The position numbers and the translations under genes are program-made. 64,000 nt of DNA from Duodenibacillus massiliensis (GTDB taxonomy: Bacteria; Pseudomonadota; Gammaproteobacteria; Burkholderiales; Burkholderiaceae_F). The notes beneath the pieces were generated by a model. It saw nothing but the letters and a program-made list of their open reading frames with translations. It had not been told where the DNA came from and made no database searches. Shown here piece by piece: positions 52,981-62,981 of this stretch. The stretch spans positions 296,712 to 360,711 of the forward strand of contig NZ_LT635860.1 in NCBI RefSeq assembly GCF_900128485.1, given 5' to 3'. Positions within the stretch are counted from its first letter, which is position 1; each line of letters opens with the position of its first letter.

Positions 52981-54440
52981 GTGAAACGCTTTCGCGCCGC
53001 GCGGTCCTCACCGGGGCCGTCCGCGGAACTCTCCCCGAAGAAGAAACCTTTGACGTCGTTGTGGTGGGGTCCGGTGCCGCAGGGCTTGCGGCCGCCCTGG
53101 AAGCCCGTAAGGCAGGGGCCGAAGTCATCGTGCTGGAAAAAATGGGCAGTATCGGCGGCAACTCCGTCATCAGTCAGGGCCTTGCGGCCGTCCCCGGCAC
53201 CCCACAGCAAAGCGAAGCCGGCATCGGAGACAACCCCGAACTCATGTTCAACGACCTTATGAAGGTCACAAAAATCAGTCACCCGCACAGAATTGCGCTG
53301 CTCACGGAAAACGCCCTTGCCACCTGGCAGTGGACAATCGATGAGCTCGGCGTTCACTGGAGCCGGGGCGTGGAATACGACTACGGCCACTCGGTCAGGC
53401 GCTGCGTGGCGCTTGCCAATCAGGGTGAGGGCCTTATGAACCCCCTCGCAGAGCGCGTTTCGGCCTTGGGCGTCTCAGTCCGTCTTAATACCCGCGTCAC
53501 CGGCTTTCTCACCGATGACACAGGACGCGTCACGGGCGTTACGGCACTTGTGACCGACGCCGCGGGCCTTCACCCCGTTACCATTAAGGCACGGAAAGCG
53601 GTCGTGGCGGCTGCCGGAGGCTTTGGCGCGGACATCGCGATGCGGCAGATGCAGAGCTGGCGGCTCGGCCCCGGCATCAGCACGACAACCCAGCCCGGAA
53701 GCACGAGCGAAGTGATCAGGGCTCTCTCAGATATCGGCGCCTGGGTGATCCACATGCAGTACATCCACTGCGTGCCGGAAGCCTGCGCTGACGAAAAAGG
53801 GTGGGGGAGCGCCTGGAAGTTCAATCAGTACTGTGCGGCATCGCAGGGCCTCTGGGTCGTGCAGGAAACCGGACGGCGCTTTGTGAATGAAACCGCGGAC
53901 AACACTACGCGCACCAACGCCGTCCTCGGTGTGATCAGTGCCGGGGAGCATTGCCTTGCGGTTGCCGACGCCCGCGCCGCGGCGCATCCGAGGTCGGCCC
54001 TGTTTAAAAAGAGTGACGTGGAGGCGCTTGTGCAGCACGGCTTTGTACTGAAATACGCGACGCTCTCCGAACTCGCCTCAGACCTTGGCGTTCCTCTGAT
54101 ACCGCTTCAGGACGAAATCAGCCGCATCAATGAAACGCTTGCCGCCAACGATCCCGACGACTACCTCGGCCGGGTTTTAAGCCCCACCAATGAACTGATC
54201 GGCGAGGGGCCCTGGTACGCCTGCCGGTTTGCCGCCAAAGTCCAGCTTTGCGGCGGGGGTGTTGCAATTGATTCTCAAGCCCGGGTCTTAAGCGTCACCG
54301 ATGACGCGCCGGTGCCCGGGCTTTTTGCCGCGGGCGAAATCACAGGAGGCTTAAACGGGGAGGCGCGCCTTTCCTCCTGCGGCCTTATTGACGCCTTAAC
54401 CGTCGGGCGCATTGCCGGGCGCAACGCCGCGGCGGCCTGA
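52977..54440 (+). CDS. Fumarate-reductase-like FAD flavoprotein without a clear export signal
   Basis: A 487-residue flavocytochrome-c-type FAD subunit. The FAD motif is VVVVGSGAAGLAAALEARKAG with its acidic end IVLEKMGSIGGNS, and the closing motif is GLFAAGEITGGLNGEARLSS. The N-terminus has twin arginines (LSRRAVLTGAVRG) but no following hydrophobic stretch, so the Tat signal looks truncated; the protein may be cytoplasmic. It lacks an FMN_bind domain and hemes. It overlaps the response regulator by four bases. It is about 30 residues shorter than the paralogue at 54.6-56.1 kb. Substrate unknown. Confidence 0.87.
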   Translation: MSETLSRRAVLTGAVRGTLPEEETFDVVVVGSGAAGLAAALEARKAGAEVIVLEKMGSIGGNSVISQGLAAVPGTPQQSEAGIGDNPELMFNDLMKVTKISHPHRIALLTENALATWQWTIDELGVHWSRGVEYDYGHSVRRCVALANQGEGLMNPLAERVSALGVSVRLNTRVTGFLTDDTGRVTGVTALVTDAAGLHPVTIKARKAVVAAAGGFGADIAMRQMQSWRLGPGISTTTQPGSTSEVIRALSDIGAWVIHMQYIHCVPEACADEKGWGSAWKFNQYCAASQGLWVVQETGRRFVNETADNTTRTNAVLGVISAGEHCLAVADARAAAHPRSALFKKSDVEALVQHGFVLKYATLSELASDLGVPLIPLQDEISRINETLAANDPDDYLGRVLSPTNELIGEGPWYACRFAAKVQLCGGGVAIDSQARVLSVTDDAPVPGLFAAGEITGGLNGEARLSSCGLIDALTVGRIAGRNAAAA

Positions 54441-54502
54441 TATTTTTGCGGGTATGAAAAAAGCGGCCTGAATCCGCAAAGACACAAACCGCTTCCTTCC
54501 AA

Positions 54503-54533
54503 TGCCGGCAGGATGAGGATTTCCCTGCCGGCA
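54503..54533. terminator. Hairpin between convergent flavoprotein genes
   Basis: TGCCGGCAGG and CCCTGCCGGCA form a strong stem, but T-tracts are weak on both sides. It may help end one or both convergent transcripts. Confidence 0.4.
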
Positions 54534-54554
54534 GTCTTACCGACTGAGTCTGAA

Positions 54555-56078
54555 TCAGAGGGCCTTGGCAGCGCTCTGACCAGCGATACGGCCGTTGACG
54601 AGGCAGTCAAGAATAGCGCAGGAGCCCAGACGCACGGCGCCGTGCACGCCGGAGGTGGATTCGCCGGCAGCGTAGAGGCCCTTCACGGGCTTGTTGTCGA
54701 CAACGTCCAAAACGCGGCACTGCATATCGGTCACAAGCCCGCCCATGCAGTGGTGAACCTTCGGGCTCATTTCGCAGGCGTACCACGCGTCGCCTTCGAG
54801 CGGCACCTGTTCGTTGTTGATGTAACGGCCAAAGAGGGGATCGTTCTTCGCCTTCACAGCCTTGTTGAATTCATCAACGGTCTTGGCGAGCTGATCGGCC
54901 GGAATCTTCCAGTCGGCGGCAATGTCCTTCAGGGACTTGTATTGCTTCAACATTCCGCCTTCCAGGAGCTTTTCAAGCATGCCGGGACGGGCTTCCTTAA
55001 AGGCCTTGAGGTTGGCAGCCGTGCAGATGGCGACCGCCTTAAAGCCGTTGGTGTGCTCAACCATAATGGCGTCGGCACGGACCTTGCGGTTGGCAAGTTC
55101 ATTCACGAAGCGCTTGCCGGAGGTAGAAACCCACAGGCCGTATTCAGCGGCACCGGACTGAGAGAAGGTCCAGCCGATACCCATGCCCTTTTCCTTGGGG
55201 TTGTTCCACGGCGTGCACTGAATCCAGTCGTTCTGGACCTGAGCGCAGCCAATGCGGCTCGTTTCACGCCAGAGTTCAGCGGTAGCGCCGGGCTGGTTCG
55301 TGGAGTCGAGGTTTGCGGCAAGTTTCGGATCCTGCATCGTGCGGTAGGCAACGTCACGGGAGAAGCCGCCGTAGCAGAGCACAACACCCTTCTTTGCGCG
55401 GATAAACTGCACGCGGCCGGAACCGGCCTTCGGGAAGCGGTAGCCCTTGCGGATCTGCAAGCCAAGAACAGCACCCTTTTCATCACGGATGATGTGTTCA
55501 ACGTAGGTGCGGGTTTCGACCTTGACGCCAAGCTTTGCAACCTTTTCGAGTTCCTTGGAAACGATGCCGGAGCCCGAACCGTTCTTCGTAAAGACATAAC
55601 GCGGGACGCTGTGGCCGCCTTCCTGACCGATTGCATCGGGGTTGTATTCAACGCCCAGTTCCTTCACGGTCCATTCGTAGTTGGACAGGGCAGAGTCGGC
55701 AACCAACTTCACCTTTTCGGGGTTATTCATGTAAAGGCCGGCAACGAGCATGTCCTTGGCAAGGAGTTCCGGAGAATCCTTAATCCCGTGCTTGAGCTGC
55801 TGGGGGCAGCCGGTAGCGGTCAGAATACCGCCGTTAATAATGGAGTTGCCGCCGGCGGTGGGCATCTTTTCCAGAACCACGCAGGAAGCACCGGCTTTCT
55901 TGGCTTCAATCGCGGCAGCCAAACCTGCAAAGCCCGACCCCACGACGACAACGTCATAGGTGGCATCCCACTTTGAGGGAACCTTGGCCTGGGTGCTCGC
56001 CTCAGCCGCACCGATAAAGCCGGCGGCGCCGAGCGCCAAAGAACCCTGAATCAAAGAACGACGGCTCATATCTGTCAT
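54555..56078 (-). CDS. Tat-exported fumarate-reductase-like FAD flavoprotein
   Basis: A 507-residue periplasmic flavoprotein. The Tat signal is complete: DMSRRSLIQGSLALGAAGFI, then cleavage near AEAS. The FAD motif is VVVVGSGFAGLAAAIEAKKAG, and the closing motif is GLYAAGESTSGVHGAVRLGS. Start ATG 56078 (MTDMSRR) has GGAG about 10 bases upstream. It resembles the plus-strand paralogue at 52977-54440 throughout. Lacking its own FMN or heme, it would need a partner such as a separate cytochrome or FMN-binding protein. A 14-bp palindrome lies in its likely promoter. Confidence 0.9.
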   Translation of the reverse strand: MTDMSRRSLIQGSLALGAAGFIGAAEASTQAKVPSKWDATYDVVVVGSGFAGLAAAIEAKKAGASCVVLEKMPTAGGNSIINGGILTATGCPQQLKHGIKDSPELLAKDMLVAGLYMNNPEKVKLVADSALSNYEWTVKELGVEYNPDAIGQEGGHSVPRYVFTKNGSGSGIVSKELEKVAKLGVKVETRTYVEHIIRDEKGAVLGLQIRKGYRFPKAGSGRVQFIRAKKGVVLCYGGFSRDVAYRTMQDPKLAANLDSTNQPGATAELWRETSRIGCAQVQNDWIQCTPWNNPKEKGMGIGWTFSQSGAAEYGLWVSTSGKRFVNELANRKVRADAIMVEHTNGFKAVAICTAANLKAFKEARPGMLEKLLEGGMLKQYKSLKDIAADWKIPADQLAKTVDEFNKAVKAKNDPLFGRYINNEQVPLEGDAWYACEMSPKVHHCMGGLVTDMQCRVLDVVDNKPVKGLYAAGESTSGVHGAVRLGSCAILDCLVNGRIAGQSAAKAL

Positions 56079-56195
56079 TTTCTTACTTCTCCGTAATACC
56101 AAGTCCCTGTTGCCGGGGGCTTTGTTTGGAATTGTCAGGCGCGAGGCCTTGCGGCATTCGCCCGTCTTTTGACAATCCGCATTATCTGTTCGTCA

Positions 56196-56209
56196 ACCTC
56201 CTAGGAGGT
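56196..56209 (-). promoter_or_regulatory. 14-bp palindrome in the promoter of the Tat flavoprotein gene
   Basis: ACCTCCTAGGAGGT is a perfect palindrome about 118 bp before ATG 56078. On the minus strand GATAAT follows about 12 bases after its end, so the palindrome would cover the -35 region. It may be an operator for the neighbouring response regulator or another factor. Confidence 0.4.
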
Positions 56210-56353
56210 CTGCCTTAAAGCACTGTGTTGTCACAGGAGGGACTATTTCTACGGGTTATCCCTTGGTTTAGATGCTTTCTCCGTTGAAAGACGGTGGGTT
56301 TAGGGCGGGAAATGCGCACTGTCAGAAGAAAAACAACACTTCCTCGGGAAAGT

Positions 56354-56598
56354 ATGTCCGTTGAACTTATTGTCTGGCTCGTGTTGGGCGCTGCCGCCGG
56401 GGGCTTTATTAACAGTCTGGCCGGTTTCGGCAGGCGCTCATGTCTTTGGGCGTGTGGCTGCAAGTGATGCCGCCCTGGCAGGCTGTGGCGGTCGTGGCCG
56501 CAATGTCGGCTGCAAGCGGCGTTCAGAGCCTCTGGCTTATCCGCAGGGGGCTTGAGCCCGGCATGAAGAACCTCAAAAACTTCTTTACCGCCGCCTGA
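56354..56598 (+). pseudogene. TauE/SafE-type permease remnant (frameshifted and truncated)
   Basis: The frame opens MSVELIVWLVLGAAAGGFIN then SLAGFG, the TauE/SafE start, and a one-base loss just after GGC (about 56432) shifts it. The next frame continues the family sequence ALMSLGVWLQVMPPWQAVAV through QSLWLIRRGLEPG and stops at 56596-56598 after about 80 residues of a family near 250. Both the frameshift and the missing C-terminal two-thirds show it is dead. Members export sulfite or other small sulfur anions. Confidence 0.8.
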
Positions 56599-56665
56599 GG
56601 CTCTAAAATCGGGCTGATAAGAGCAGGGGATCTGATTTCCCCGATAAAACAGCGAGCGGACGGCG

Positions 56666-57442
56666 ATGCAGGTTGCAATGGACTATGAAAGACGTTTCGG
56701 CGGCGTGGCGCGCCTTTACGGACACGAAGGGGCGGAGGCGATCGCCAAAGCACACTTTGTGGTTGTAGGCGTGGGCGGCGTCGGCAGCTGGGCTGCGGAA
56801 GCCCTGATCCGGACGGCCGCAGCCGACATCACGCTCATTGACCTCGATAACGTCGCCGAGAGTAACGTGAACCGCCAAATTCAGGCAATGGACGGCAATT
56901 TCGGCAAAGCCAAGATTGATGTTTTAAGAGACCGCGCGGCGCTCATTAACCCAAACTGCCGCCTGACACTCATTGAAGACTTTGTCAATGAGGAAAATGT
57001 CTCGGAACTTGTGGGATCCGGGGCTGTCGTTCTTGACTGCATTGACCAGGTACGGGCAAAAGCCGCTTTGATCGCGCACTGTAAGCGTGCCGGCAACTTC
57101 GTTGTGGCAAGCGGCGCAGCGGGCGGCCGCGTCAATCCCTCTCTCATTAAGATCGGAGACCTCGGGCAAATCAAGGGCGATCCCTTGCTCTCGGGCGTCC
57201 GTTACCGCCTGAGAAAAGAGTACGGTTTTCCGAAGGCGGACAGTAAGGGGAGTCCGAAACCCTTTAAGGTAACGGCCGTCTATTCGGATGAAGAAGTCAA
57301 ACGCCCCTTGGGGAAAGAGGCCTGCGACATGGCCTCTCAGGGACTTGCGTGTTCCGGCTACGGTTCAGGCGTTGTGGTGACGGCAACGATCGGGATGCAG
57401 ATGGCAGCGGTGGCGATCAACCGCGTCGTCAGAGGCGCCTAA
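56666..57442 (+). CDS. tcdA: tRNA threonylcarbamoyladenosine dehydratase
   Basis: An E1-like ATP-dependent enzyme (CsdL/YgdL) that cyclises t6A37 to ct6A in tRNAs; 258 residues. The nucleotide motif VVVGVGGVGSWAAEAL, adenylation residues SNVNRQIQA, and DCIDQVRAK are conserved, and SGAAGGRVNPSLI matches the family. ATG 56678 (MDYERRF) is an alternative start. Its TAA overlaps the end of the decayed ATPase gene on the opposite strand. Confidence 0.92.
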   Translation: MQVAMDYERRFGGVARLYGHEGAEAIAKAHFVVVGVGGVGSWAAEALIRTAAADITLIDLDNVAESNVNRQIQAMDGNFGKAKIDVLRDRAALINPNCRLTLIEDFVNEENVSELVGSGAVVLDCIDQVRAKAALIAHCKRAGNFVVASGAAGGRVNPSLIKIGDLGQIKGDPLLSGVRYRLRKEYGFPKADSKGSPKPFKVTAVYSDEEVKRPLGKEACDMASQGLACSGYGSGVVVTATIGMQMAAVAINRVVRGA

Positions 57443-57673
57443 AGTTTGTTGACATTGTCAAGCAGAAAGTCTTTAGCGTGCGTTGAGGTCGTTATCGAGT
57501 TCGAGCGTGATGATCTGATCGGCCTGCACACCGGTCTGCAGCAGATAGTCCCGGAAAAGGACACCGAGCAGGTAGGATTTGCCGCAGCGCCGGATACCGG
57601 TGATGATTTTGATCTGACCGTTACCGCGGTTGGAAATCAAGCGGTTGAGGCTTCGTGTTCGTTCAATGCGCAT
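57439..57673 (-). pseudogene. Remnant of a DUF4143-type AAA ATPase
   Basis: From ATG 57673 the minus strand encodes MRIERTRSLNRLISNR and a Walker A GIRRCGKSYLL, typical of about 400-residue AAA proteins with a DUF4143 C-terminus. After LDNDLNAR it meets TAA. One base out of frame, AKDFLLDNVNKL runs to a TAG at 57439-57441 and resembles the usual C-terminal DFLL ending. I infer an internal deletion of most of the gene. Such ATPases are often accessory, mobile genes. Confidence 0.7.
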
Positions 57674-57903
57674 TTGGCTATCCAACAAAAGGGACCGGTT
57701 CGTGAGGAGGTTTTTAACAGAGCAGCGAAGGTCTATTTAAAATTTTTGCACCTGTGCGCAGTTTTTCTAGATAACAAGAAATGCGTCTCGTCATAATTAA
57801 ACAGATGCTTTCTGCTGTTGAATTTATAACTTTCTAGTAAATACAAGTACAATCCACTGAAGGGTAAAGGAAATTTGTCCCGCGCGATTTCTGAGGATAT
57901 ACC

Positions 57904-58563
57904 ATGAGAAGCCTGACAACATCAGCCTTAACGGCCGCCGCACTCATTCTCACAGCGCTTCCCCCCGCTGTTGCCGGGAACTGGTACGGCCTTATTTCTG
58001 CTGGCCTGGTGCACTCCGACAATAACTACAAAGAGGCCGTCGGCGCAGTCAATACCGCCAACAACCAAAATCCCGTTAACGACGCAGACAACAGTAATGT
58101 CACTGCCAAACTGGCAGTCGGCTGCCGCGTAAACGACCATTTTGCCGTAGAAGCCGCCGCCTGGTGGTTCGGCAAAAGTAAACACGATCATGCCGGCATC
58201 CAAGCCGGGCAGCCTGTCAGCAGCCACGCCGAATTTAAAGGTTACGGTCTCGCCGTTGATGCCGTTGCCATTCTCCCGGTTACAGACGCTTTATCTGTTT
58301 TCGGTAAAGCAGGCGTTGCACTGATCCGGATTGACGGCAAAAACAACGCCTCGGAACCGCAGTATTCCTTCAGCAAGTCAAAAACCCGTCTTGCGCCGAA
58401 CCTCGGAGCTGGAGCAGAGTGGCTGATGACCGAGCGCCTCAGCCTGCGGCTTGAGTACGAGCACTTCTTTAACGCCGGCAAAGAATCCCGGGACGGCCAG
58501 ACCTTTGTCATGCCCGATGTTGATTACGACACAGTAACCGTCGGGTTCAAGATGAACTTCTGA
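57904..58563 (+). CDS. OmpA-like eight-strand outer-membrane beta-barrel protein
   Basis: A 219-residue secreted barrel. Signal peptide: SLTTSALTAAALILTALPPAVAG. The mature part alternates hydrophobic strands (WYGLISAGLVHSDNNY, VDAVAILPVTDALSVFGKAG, GAGAEWLMTERLSLRLEYEH) and ends in Phe (TVGFKMNF), the insertion signal. There is no C-terminal OmpA peptidoglycan domain. It could be an adhesin-like or small channel protein. SD AGGATA precedes the ATG; upstream 57800-57900 is AT-rich. It appears monocistronic. Confidence 0.8.
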   Translation: MRSLTTSALTAAALILTALPPAVAGNWYGLISAGLVHSDNNYKEAVGAVNTANNQNPVNDADNSNVTAKLAVGCRVNDHFAVEAAAWWFGKSKHDHAGIQAGQPVSSHAEFKGYGLAVDAVAILPVTDALSVFGKAGVALIRIDGKNNASEPQYSFSKSKTRLAPNLGAGAEWLMTERLSLRLEYEHFFNAGKESRDGQTFVMPDVDYDTVTVGFKMNF

Positions 58564-58776
58564 GCCAGGCACTCATCCGGAAGTCATCCAACGGTAGTTT
58601 GAACTCATCTGTTAAGAGAGGAACTTCGGACCGGCTAACGGCGGTCCGAAGATTTTTCATCCGGCAAATCCTGCCGTCATCGAAATTCTGATTTTCAGCC
58701 CAAAATTTAATTCAACATAATGGTAGTTATGTTGCATTTTGACTTTGTAGCGGGTTTTTCAGCTGTTTTTGTCTGA

Positions 58777-59250
58777 TCAGCGCTCAAGCCGCCCCATATT
58801 CATGGGAGAAACGAAAACCGTACCGTCGAGCACGGCCTTGATATCAAAATGCGCAAGCGCCGCCTTCTCGGTTTCCGTGAGGCGCAGATTTTCGAGCTGC
58901 TTGGACGCGCGGATACCGTTCACCTCGGCATCTCCGGCCATCTGATAAAGCGCAGCCAACAGAATGCGGCGGTCGGAAGTCGTACCGGTATAGCTTTGAT
59001 TGACGCACTGCGTCAGCAGCAACGCACCCTCACGGCTGCCTTTGACGGCGGCCTTTGCATACAGTCCGCAGACTTCCTTTGTGAAAGCCCCCTGATCCTT
59101 AATCTGCTGCATGGCGGCGTCGGCAAATTCGTTTTCGCCGGGTTCACCGCGGCTGCCGAACTCCTGCCAGACGGCGGCCACGGCAAAACCAACGGCAATG
59201 ACGGCCGCAAGCTGGTTGATGCGTTTGTTTCCGGGCAAAGTGATCGGCAT
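58777..59250 (-). CDS. Unknown protein with one N-terminal membrane anchor
   Basis: A 157-residue protein not recognised. One hydrophobic segment (INQLAAVIAVGFAVAAVW) follows a short basic N-terminus, so it is probably anchored with a periplasmic helical domain. Two Cys (VCGLYAKA, TQCVNQS) could form a disulfide. The gene is alone on the minus strand, divergent from thiC. No function proposed. Confidence 0.65.
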   Translation of the reverse strand: MPITLPGNKRINQLAAVIAVGFAVAAVWQEFGSRGEPGENEFADAAMQQIKDQGAFTKEVCGLYAKAAVKGSREGALLLTQCVNQSYTGTTSDRRILLAALYQMAGDAEVNGIRASKQLENLRLTETEKAALAHFDIKAVLDGTVFVSPMNMGRLER

Positions 59251-59385
59251 GGAATGAAAGGATCCTTCTCAGAGACTTCAAGCCTTGGCGCGATTTTAGC
59301 GTATGGATCTCGGTCATCTAGGGATTAGTATTTGCTGAACTGTTATTTCTGATAACGCTTCAAATGCATACCTCACCGATCAGGC

Positions 59386-59391
59386 TACAAT
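59386..59391 (+). promoter_or_regulatory. Candidate -10 box of thiC
   Basis: TACAAT within CTACAATGCCCG (59385-59396) lies about 10 bp before the TPP riboswitch, the right distance for its transcript start. The same 12 bases precede the alcohol dehydrogenase gene. Confidence 0.5.
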
Positions 59392-59399
59392 GCCCGTCA

Positions 59400-61413
<2,014 letters not shown>

Positions 61414-61432
61414 GCCTCGGAAAACCTATAAT

Positions 61433-61457
61433 GCCCGGACAAAAACCGGGCTTTTTT
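61433..61457 (+). terminator. Rho-independent terminator after thiC
   Basis: GCCCGG (61433-61438) pairs with CCGGGC (61446-61451), followed by six T. A TATAAT (61427-61432) directly abuts it, so it might also act on a transcript for the next gene. Confidence 0.85.
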
Positions 61458-61482
61458 ATTCCGCCCGAAAAGGATCAAACGC

Positions 61483-61809
61483 ATGTCTGCCGCCTGGATT
61501 TATCTCGCTGTGGCCGTTCTCGTCGAAGTTACCTGGGGACTGAGCCTTAAAGCCGCCGCCGTCATGGAACTTGGTAAATGGTTCTGCGGCGTCACCGTGG
61601 GTCTGAGCCTTTTAAGTATGTGGCTTCTGATCCTTGTGATGCGCGACCTGCCGGCCGGTCTGGCCTACGGGATCTGGACGTGCCTCGGGACCATAGGAAT
61701 CACGCTCGGCGGCTGGCTTCTTTTTAAGGAAACGCTCACGGGCGGGCAGATCTTTTTTCTGGCGCTCTGTATCACGGGGGTTGTGGGCCTCAAGCTCACA
61801 TCGGCATAG
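61483..61809 (+). CDS. SMR-family small multidrug/guanidinium exporter
   Basis: A 108-residue four-helix membrane protein of the EmrE/SugE family. The TM1 Glu is in VAVLVEVTWGLSLK (about residue 14), and GLAYGIWTCLGTIGITLGGWLLFKE matches the TM3-TM4 pattern. Members work as antiparallel dimers, some as pairs of two different subunits. It is followed by a fragment of a second SMR gene, so it was probably one of such a pair. Confidence 0.9.
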   Translation: MSAAWIYLAVAVLVEVTWGLSLKAAAVMELGKWFCGVTVGLSLLSMWLLILVMRDLPAGLAYGIWTCLGTIGITLGGWLLFKETLTGGQIFFLALCITGVVGLKLTSA

Positions 61810-61821
61810 AAATATCCGTTT

Positions 61822-61883
61822 TCACAGAATTTCCCGCAGGAAGCCCGGGGCTTGAGCCCCGGGAGGAATGCGGGAAATTCTGT
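61822..61883 (+). repeat. 53-nt palindromic repeat, copy 2 (complete palindrome)
   Basis: 61822-61874 is identical to 38196-38248. Here both outer arms are complete: ACAGAATTTCCCGC (61824-61837) pairs with GCGGGAAATTCTGT (61870-61883) around the inner CCCGGGGCT/AGCCCCGGG hairpin, with AGGAAG and AGGAAT opposed. It lies where the second SMR gene is broken. Intrinsic terminator function is unlikely because no T-tract follows. Confidence 0.78.
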
Positions 61884-61994
61884 AACGGCCTACCTTTTTT
61901 GTCCGAGGGAATCACGCTCACAGCGTGTCTCGGATGCGCGCTGATTCTCATCGGCATTGTAGCTACCGACAGCGGACTTCAGAAAAAAGATTAA
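61884..61994 (+). pseudogene. C-terminal fragment of a second SMR exporter gene
   Basis: An open frame right after the palindrome reads FLSEGITLTACLGCALIL then IGIVAT, ending at TAA 61992-61994. This matches the last helix of SMR proteins. The first roughly 75 residues are missing; the preceding 74 bp to the intact SMR gene hold only the palindrome and short flanks. Most of the gene was therefore deleted at the repeat. Confidence 0.75.
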
Positions 61995-62673
61995 TAATCA
62001 AAGCACTGTAAGAAACTACTGTAGTACCGGCAGCGATATAGTATTTTCTGTTTCACTTAAACAGACATTACTTATATAAAAATCCTCTGCAAAATCATAT
62101 TGCTTTCAGCTCAAAAGACAAATAAAACCGGTAAGCCCGGTCAATACGAACAAAGCGCCGGTTTAAGGCGTTTTATTTGCGTTCTGAAACCCGTTACCCG
62201 ATCGTCAGCAACGAGAAAAATCACGCAGAAACAATGGTCTGCTGTCACTGCTGAGCACAACAGCGCCATTTCGCACAGTCCTGCAGCGGTAGCAGGTGCC
62301 GTGGCGACAGATACCTCGATACCGTGTCATCTAATTTAGAGACTGACTATCAATTCTAGTTCGTACAGGCATGAGCGGCGTCCGAACCAGAGCAGCTGCC
62401 GCAGGGCGGCGAAGTTTTAGAAAAATCCGGGCTTGTCCGGGGCTAAACAGAGGACAAAAGACCGACAGCGAGACTTCAGAAAACTAATTATTTGTTTTAT
62501 TCAAATTGTTATGCCGGTTAATTTGTCTTATAGAGCCTGTTAGATCGAAATTGCAATCAGCGGACTGGCAACTTAACCGCGGAATTTGAGGGAAGTTGAT
62601 TATTCGTCGGGTTTGCGAGATAATTATCATAATAGTGAATGTTATACCTTTTAAGCATTTTTATTTAAATTAT
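61995..62673. other. AT-rich gene-free interval before the HipBA-like module
   Basis: About 680 bp with clearly lower GC than the rest of the window and no convincing gene. The only short symmetry noticed is GATAATTATC (62619-62628), about 45 bp before hipB, a possible operator. The composition suggests acquired DNA. Confidence 0.45.
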
Positions 62674-62976
62674 ATGAGACCCTCTGTTGCAGTTGAAGAA
62701 TCTTTGTCAGTGCTCGGTAACAATATAAAAGTCGCCCGGCTCAAGCGCCGCCTCCCCCAGACCGAGCTCGCCGAGCGCTGCGGCATCAGTTTGTCGACTT
62801 TGGTGAAAATAGAAAACGGCAATTGCGGCGTTGCCATCGGAGCCGTGGCTTCCGTCCTCCTCGCCTTAGACTTGGGAACCCCATTTTCTGAGATTGCCAA
62901 GAGTGATCCCCTGTCGGTGACGTTGGAACAGGAACTTTTGCCAAAACGGATCCGCCGTTCGACAAAGGGAGTCTGA
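62674..62976 (+). CDS. HipB-like XRE-family antitoxin/repressor
   Basis: A 100-residue helix-turn-helix protein (LGNNIKVARLKRRLPQTELA, ERCGISLSTLVKIENGN). As the upstream partner of a HipA-like gene it would bind DNA and restrain the kinase. ATG 62674 gives the usual HipB length; no clear Shine-Dalgarno sequence precedes it, so a different start is possible. It ends 5 bp before the HipA-like gene. Confidence 0.85.
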   Translation: MRPSVAVEESLSVLGNNIKVARLKRRLPQTELAERCGISLSTLVKIENGNCGVAIGAVASVLLALDLGTPFSEIAKSDPLSVTLEQELLPKRIRRSTKGV

Positions 62977-62981
62977 CCGTC

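Noticed and set aside
61822-61883. Palindrome read as an intrinsic terminator of the SMR gene
   Set aside because: No T-tract follows, the same 53 nt occur inside a disrupted gene at 38.2 kb, and the structure is nested with opposed unpaired hexamers.
62100-62339. Open frame in the AT-rich interval before hipB
   Set aside because: No ribosome site, low-complexity composition and no recognisable family sequence.
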